Of a DNA stretch of 64,000 bases, positions 62,875-64,000 are shown one piece after another. The stretch comes from Streptomyces oceani (GTDB lineage: Bacteria; Actinomycetota; Actinomycetes; Streptomycetales; Streptomycetaceae): positions 1 through 64,000 of the forward strand of contig NZ_LJGU01000116.1 of assembly GCF_001751245.1 (NCBI RefSeq), given 5' to 3'. The translations under genes and the position numbers were made by a program. How positions within the stretch are numbered: position 1 is the first letter of the stretch; each line of letters opens with the position of its first letter. Below the pieces are notes generated by a model. It saw only the letters and a program-made list of their open reading frames with translations. It ran no database searches and was not told where the DNA came from.

Positions 62875-62918
62875 CAAGGGAGGTGGGGCGCGGCAGCTGC
62901 CGCGCCCCACCTCCCTTG
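62875..62918. terminator. 44-bp perfect palindrome, bidirectional terminator
   Basis: The segment is perfectly self-complementary around the centre CAG|CTG (62894-62899), giving a stem of about 20 bp when a short loop is allowed; the outer arms are CAAGGGAGG and CCTCCCTTG. It is between the transpeptidase gene (+) and the DJ-1/PfpI gene (-), so both transcripts can end here. Confidence 0.8.
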
Positions 62919-63074
62919 TCCGTAGGTCTGGGTCCGTGGGTCCGTTGGCGCGTCCGTCCTGACTGCGTCACGCCAGGTCCGGGGCCGACCCGCACGGGCC
63001 CGTCAGCGCCGTACGGTTCGTACGCCGGCAGGGATCGCCGTGTCGAGCCCCCGCTCGCGCCCCTCCGGCGCGCC

Positions 63075-63632
63075 TCAGTTCGCGGTCGCGGCCCCGGACG
63101 CGCGGGTGAACTCCCGGAGGAACGCCTCGTCGAAGGCTCGGAGGTCATCTGGCCGCCGGCTGGTCACCAGCACGTTCGGGCCGCCCCGACAGACGAAGAC
63201 CGGTTCGTCGACCCAGTTGCCACCGGCGTTCCGGATGTCCGTCCGGAGGCTCGGATACGACGTGAGGGTGCGCCCGCGCAGCACGTCCGCCTCGATCAGG
63301 GTCCAGGCGGCATGGCAGATCGCGGCGACGGGCTTGCCCGCGTCGAAGAAGCCCTTCACGAAGCGCACGGCGGCCGGATCCTGACGCAGCGCGTCCGGGT
63401 TGGCGACCCCGCCCGGTAGTACCAGTCCGTCGTAGTCCGAGACCCGGGCGTTGTCCACGGTCTCGTCCACGGGGAAGCTGTCCGCCTTGTCCAGGTGGTG
63501 GAACGCCTGCACCCGACCCTCGGTGGTGGACACCAGCCGGGGCGTGCCTCCTTCGTCGATCACCGCTCGCCACGGATCGACCAGTTCGAGTTGTTCGGCG
63601 CCCGCGGGGGCGACCAGGAAAGCGGTCTGCAC
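63075..63632 (-). CDS. DJ-1/PfpI family protein (class I glutamine amidotransferase-like)
   Basis: Protein of about 185 residues. YDGLVLPGGVANPDALRQDP is the conserved early strand and GKPVAAICHAAWTLIEADVL contains the nucleophile-elbow Cys of PfpI/YhbO-type enzymes. These proteins act as deglycases, chaperones or glyoxalases; which one is debated. GTG 63632 is preferred; GTG 63641 is possible. Ribosome site GAGAGG lies upstream. Convergent with the transpeptidase. Confidence 0.88.
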   Translation of the reverse strand: MQTAFLVAPAGAEQLELVDPWRAVIDEGGTPRLVSTTEGRVQAFHHLDKADSFPVDETVDNARVSDYDGLVLPGGVANPDALRQDPAAVRFVKGFFDAGKPVAAICHAAWTLIEADVLRGRTLTSYPSLRTDIRNAGGNWVDEPVFVCRGGPNVLVTSRRPDDLRAFDEAFLREFTRASGAATAN

Positions 63633-63717
63633 GACGGTCACATCCTCTCTGGCTGGCTGGCTGCGCGCGTCTGACACCGTCGAGTGCCCACCGCGGCACG
63701 GATCATGCGCCCCTCGT

Positions 63718-64000
63718 TCACAGGACCAGCCGCAGGTCCGGACGGGCCACCTCGACCGGTCCGTCGTACGTCGCCTGGGCCGCCGTGACCGCCTCCGCCG
63801 GCTCAGTCCCGGGCCACAGGTGCGTGAGTACGAGACGCCCCGCCGCGGCACCCGTGGCGTACTCCCCGGCGAGCCGCGCGCTGAGCAGGTAGGGCTCGTC
63901 CGCACGCGGCACCGACACCGGGTAGGTCGCCTCGGACAGCAACACGTCAGCTCCGCCGGCGAGCCGGGCGACGTCCGGACTCGGGCCCGTGTCCCCGGTG
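63718..64000 (-). CDS. Metallo-beta-lactamase-fold hydrolase, C-terminal part
   Basis: Partial gene: about 94 codons in frame, continuing beyond the window. The first visible residues TGDTGPSPDVARLAGGADVL followed by LLSEATYP and the later GRLVLTHLWPGTEP with Leu-Thr-His are late-strand motifs of metallo-beta-lactamase-fold hydrolases (RNase Z/ElaC-like). The N-terminal HxHxDH motif lies outside the window. It ends at 63718. Confidence 0.8.
   Translation of the reverse strand, partial: TGDTGPSPDVARLAGGADVLLSEATYPVSVPRADEPYLLSARLAGEYATGAAAGRLVLTHLWPGTEPAEAVTAAQATYDGPVEVARPDLRLVL

Overview
The window is high-GC DNA with strong GC3 bias, GTG and TTG starts, many leaderless promoters and typical Streptomyces gene families (AfsQ1/AfsQ2/SigQ, acyl-CoA carboxylase with an epsilon subunit, MmpB, SigE-type sigma factor). 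It is best read as a chromosomal segment of a Streptomyces or close relative. From memory, not from a search, the gene order resembles the S. coelicolor region around SCO4877 to SCO4935. I saw no tRNA, rRNA, insertion sequence, prophage or CRISPR array.

Layout. (1) 95-7415: a surface glycopolymer locus with a polysialyltransferase-like protein, a GT2 glycosyltransferase, a DUF6716-like glycosyltransferase, a CMP-sialate-type cytidylyltransferase, a NeuB-type synthase and a last putative glycosyltransferase. It probably makes a nonulosonic acid polymer such as the teichulosonic acid of Streptomyces walls. (2) 7523-8184: a toxin-antitoxin-like pair. (3) 8336-17278: an M20 amidohydrolase, then a nucleoside uptake and salvage block (BMP lipoprotein, ABC ATPase, two permeases, cytidine deaminase, thymidine phosphorylase). 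(4) 17470-25831: Uma2, P450, MFS/LysR divergent pair, alpha/beta hydrolase, adenosine deaminase, a small secreted protein, PspC and VanZ-like proteins. (5) 25897-29941: the afsQ1-afsQ2-lipoprotein operon with divergent sigQ. (6) 30122-34724: uridine kinase, ArsR-SRPBCC regulator, acidic hypothetical protein, two Nudix hydrolases and a frameshifted sulfotransferase. (7) 34917-42261: deoC with two aldehyde dehydrogenase-family genes, a PH-like membrane protein, a phosphohexomutase and purine nucleoside phosphorylase. (8) 42428-46791: GGCT-like, LpdA-like flavoprotein, DeoR regulator and aldo/keto reductase. (9) 46910-53483: acyl-CoA carboxylase set (accA2, accE, pccB, birA) with Maf and the 42-residue MmpB. 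(10) 53733-60270: adenylate cyclase, enoyl-CoA hydratase, GAF-GGDEF protein, DUF3224/WYL pair and histidine ammonia-lyase. (11) 60409-64000: small proteins, an L,D-transpeptidase lipoprotein, a DJ-1/PfpI protein and a cut-off metallo-beta-lactamase-fold gene.

The strongest unifying signal is a palindrome, CTACGCGCGTAG, found at five promoters only: the BMP lipoprotein, the ABC transporter operon, adenosine deaminase, deoC and purine nucleoside phosphorylase. Every site overlaps or abuts the -10/-35 region, which suggests one repressor controlling nucleoside uptake, deamination, phosphorolysis and deoxyribose-phosphate breakdown. Other notable points are an ABC ATPase whose conserved N-terminus has no ATG/GTG/TTG/CTG start, an ArsR-SRPBCC promoter whose 17-bp spacer is almost entirely an operator palindrome, a MerR-type 19-bp spacer promoter without a MerR gene nearby, and a NeuB-type enzyme lacking the usual C-terminal SAF domain.
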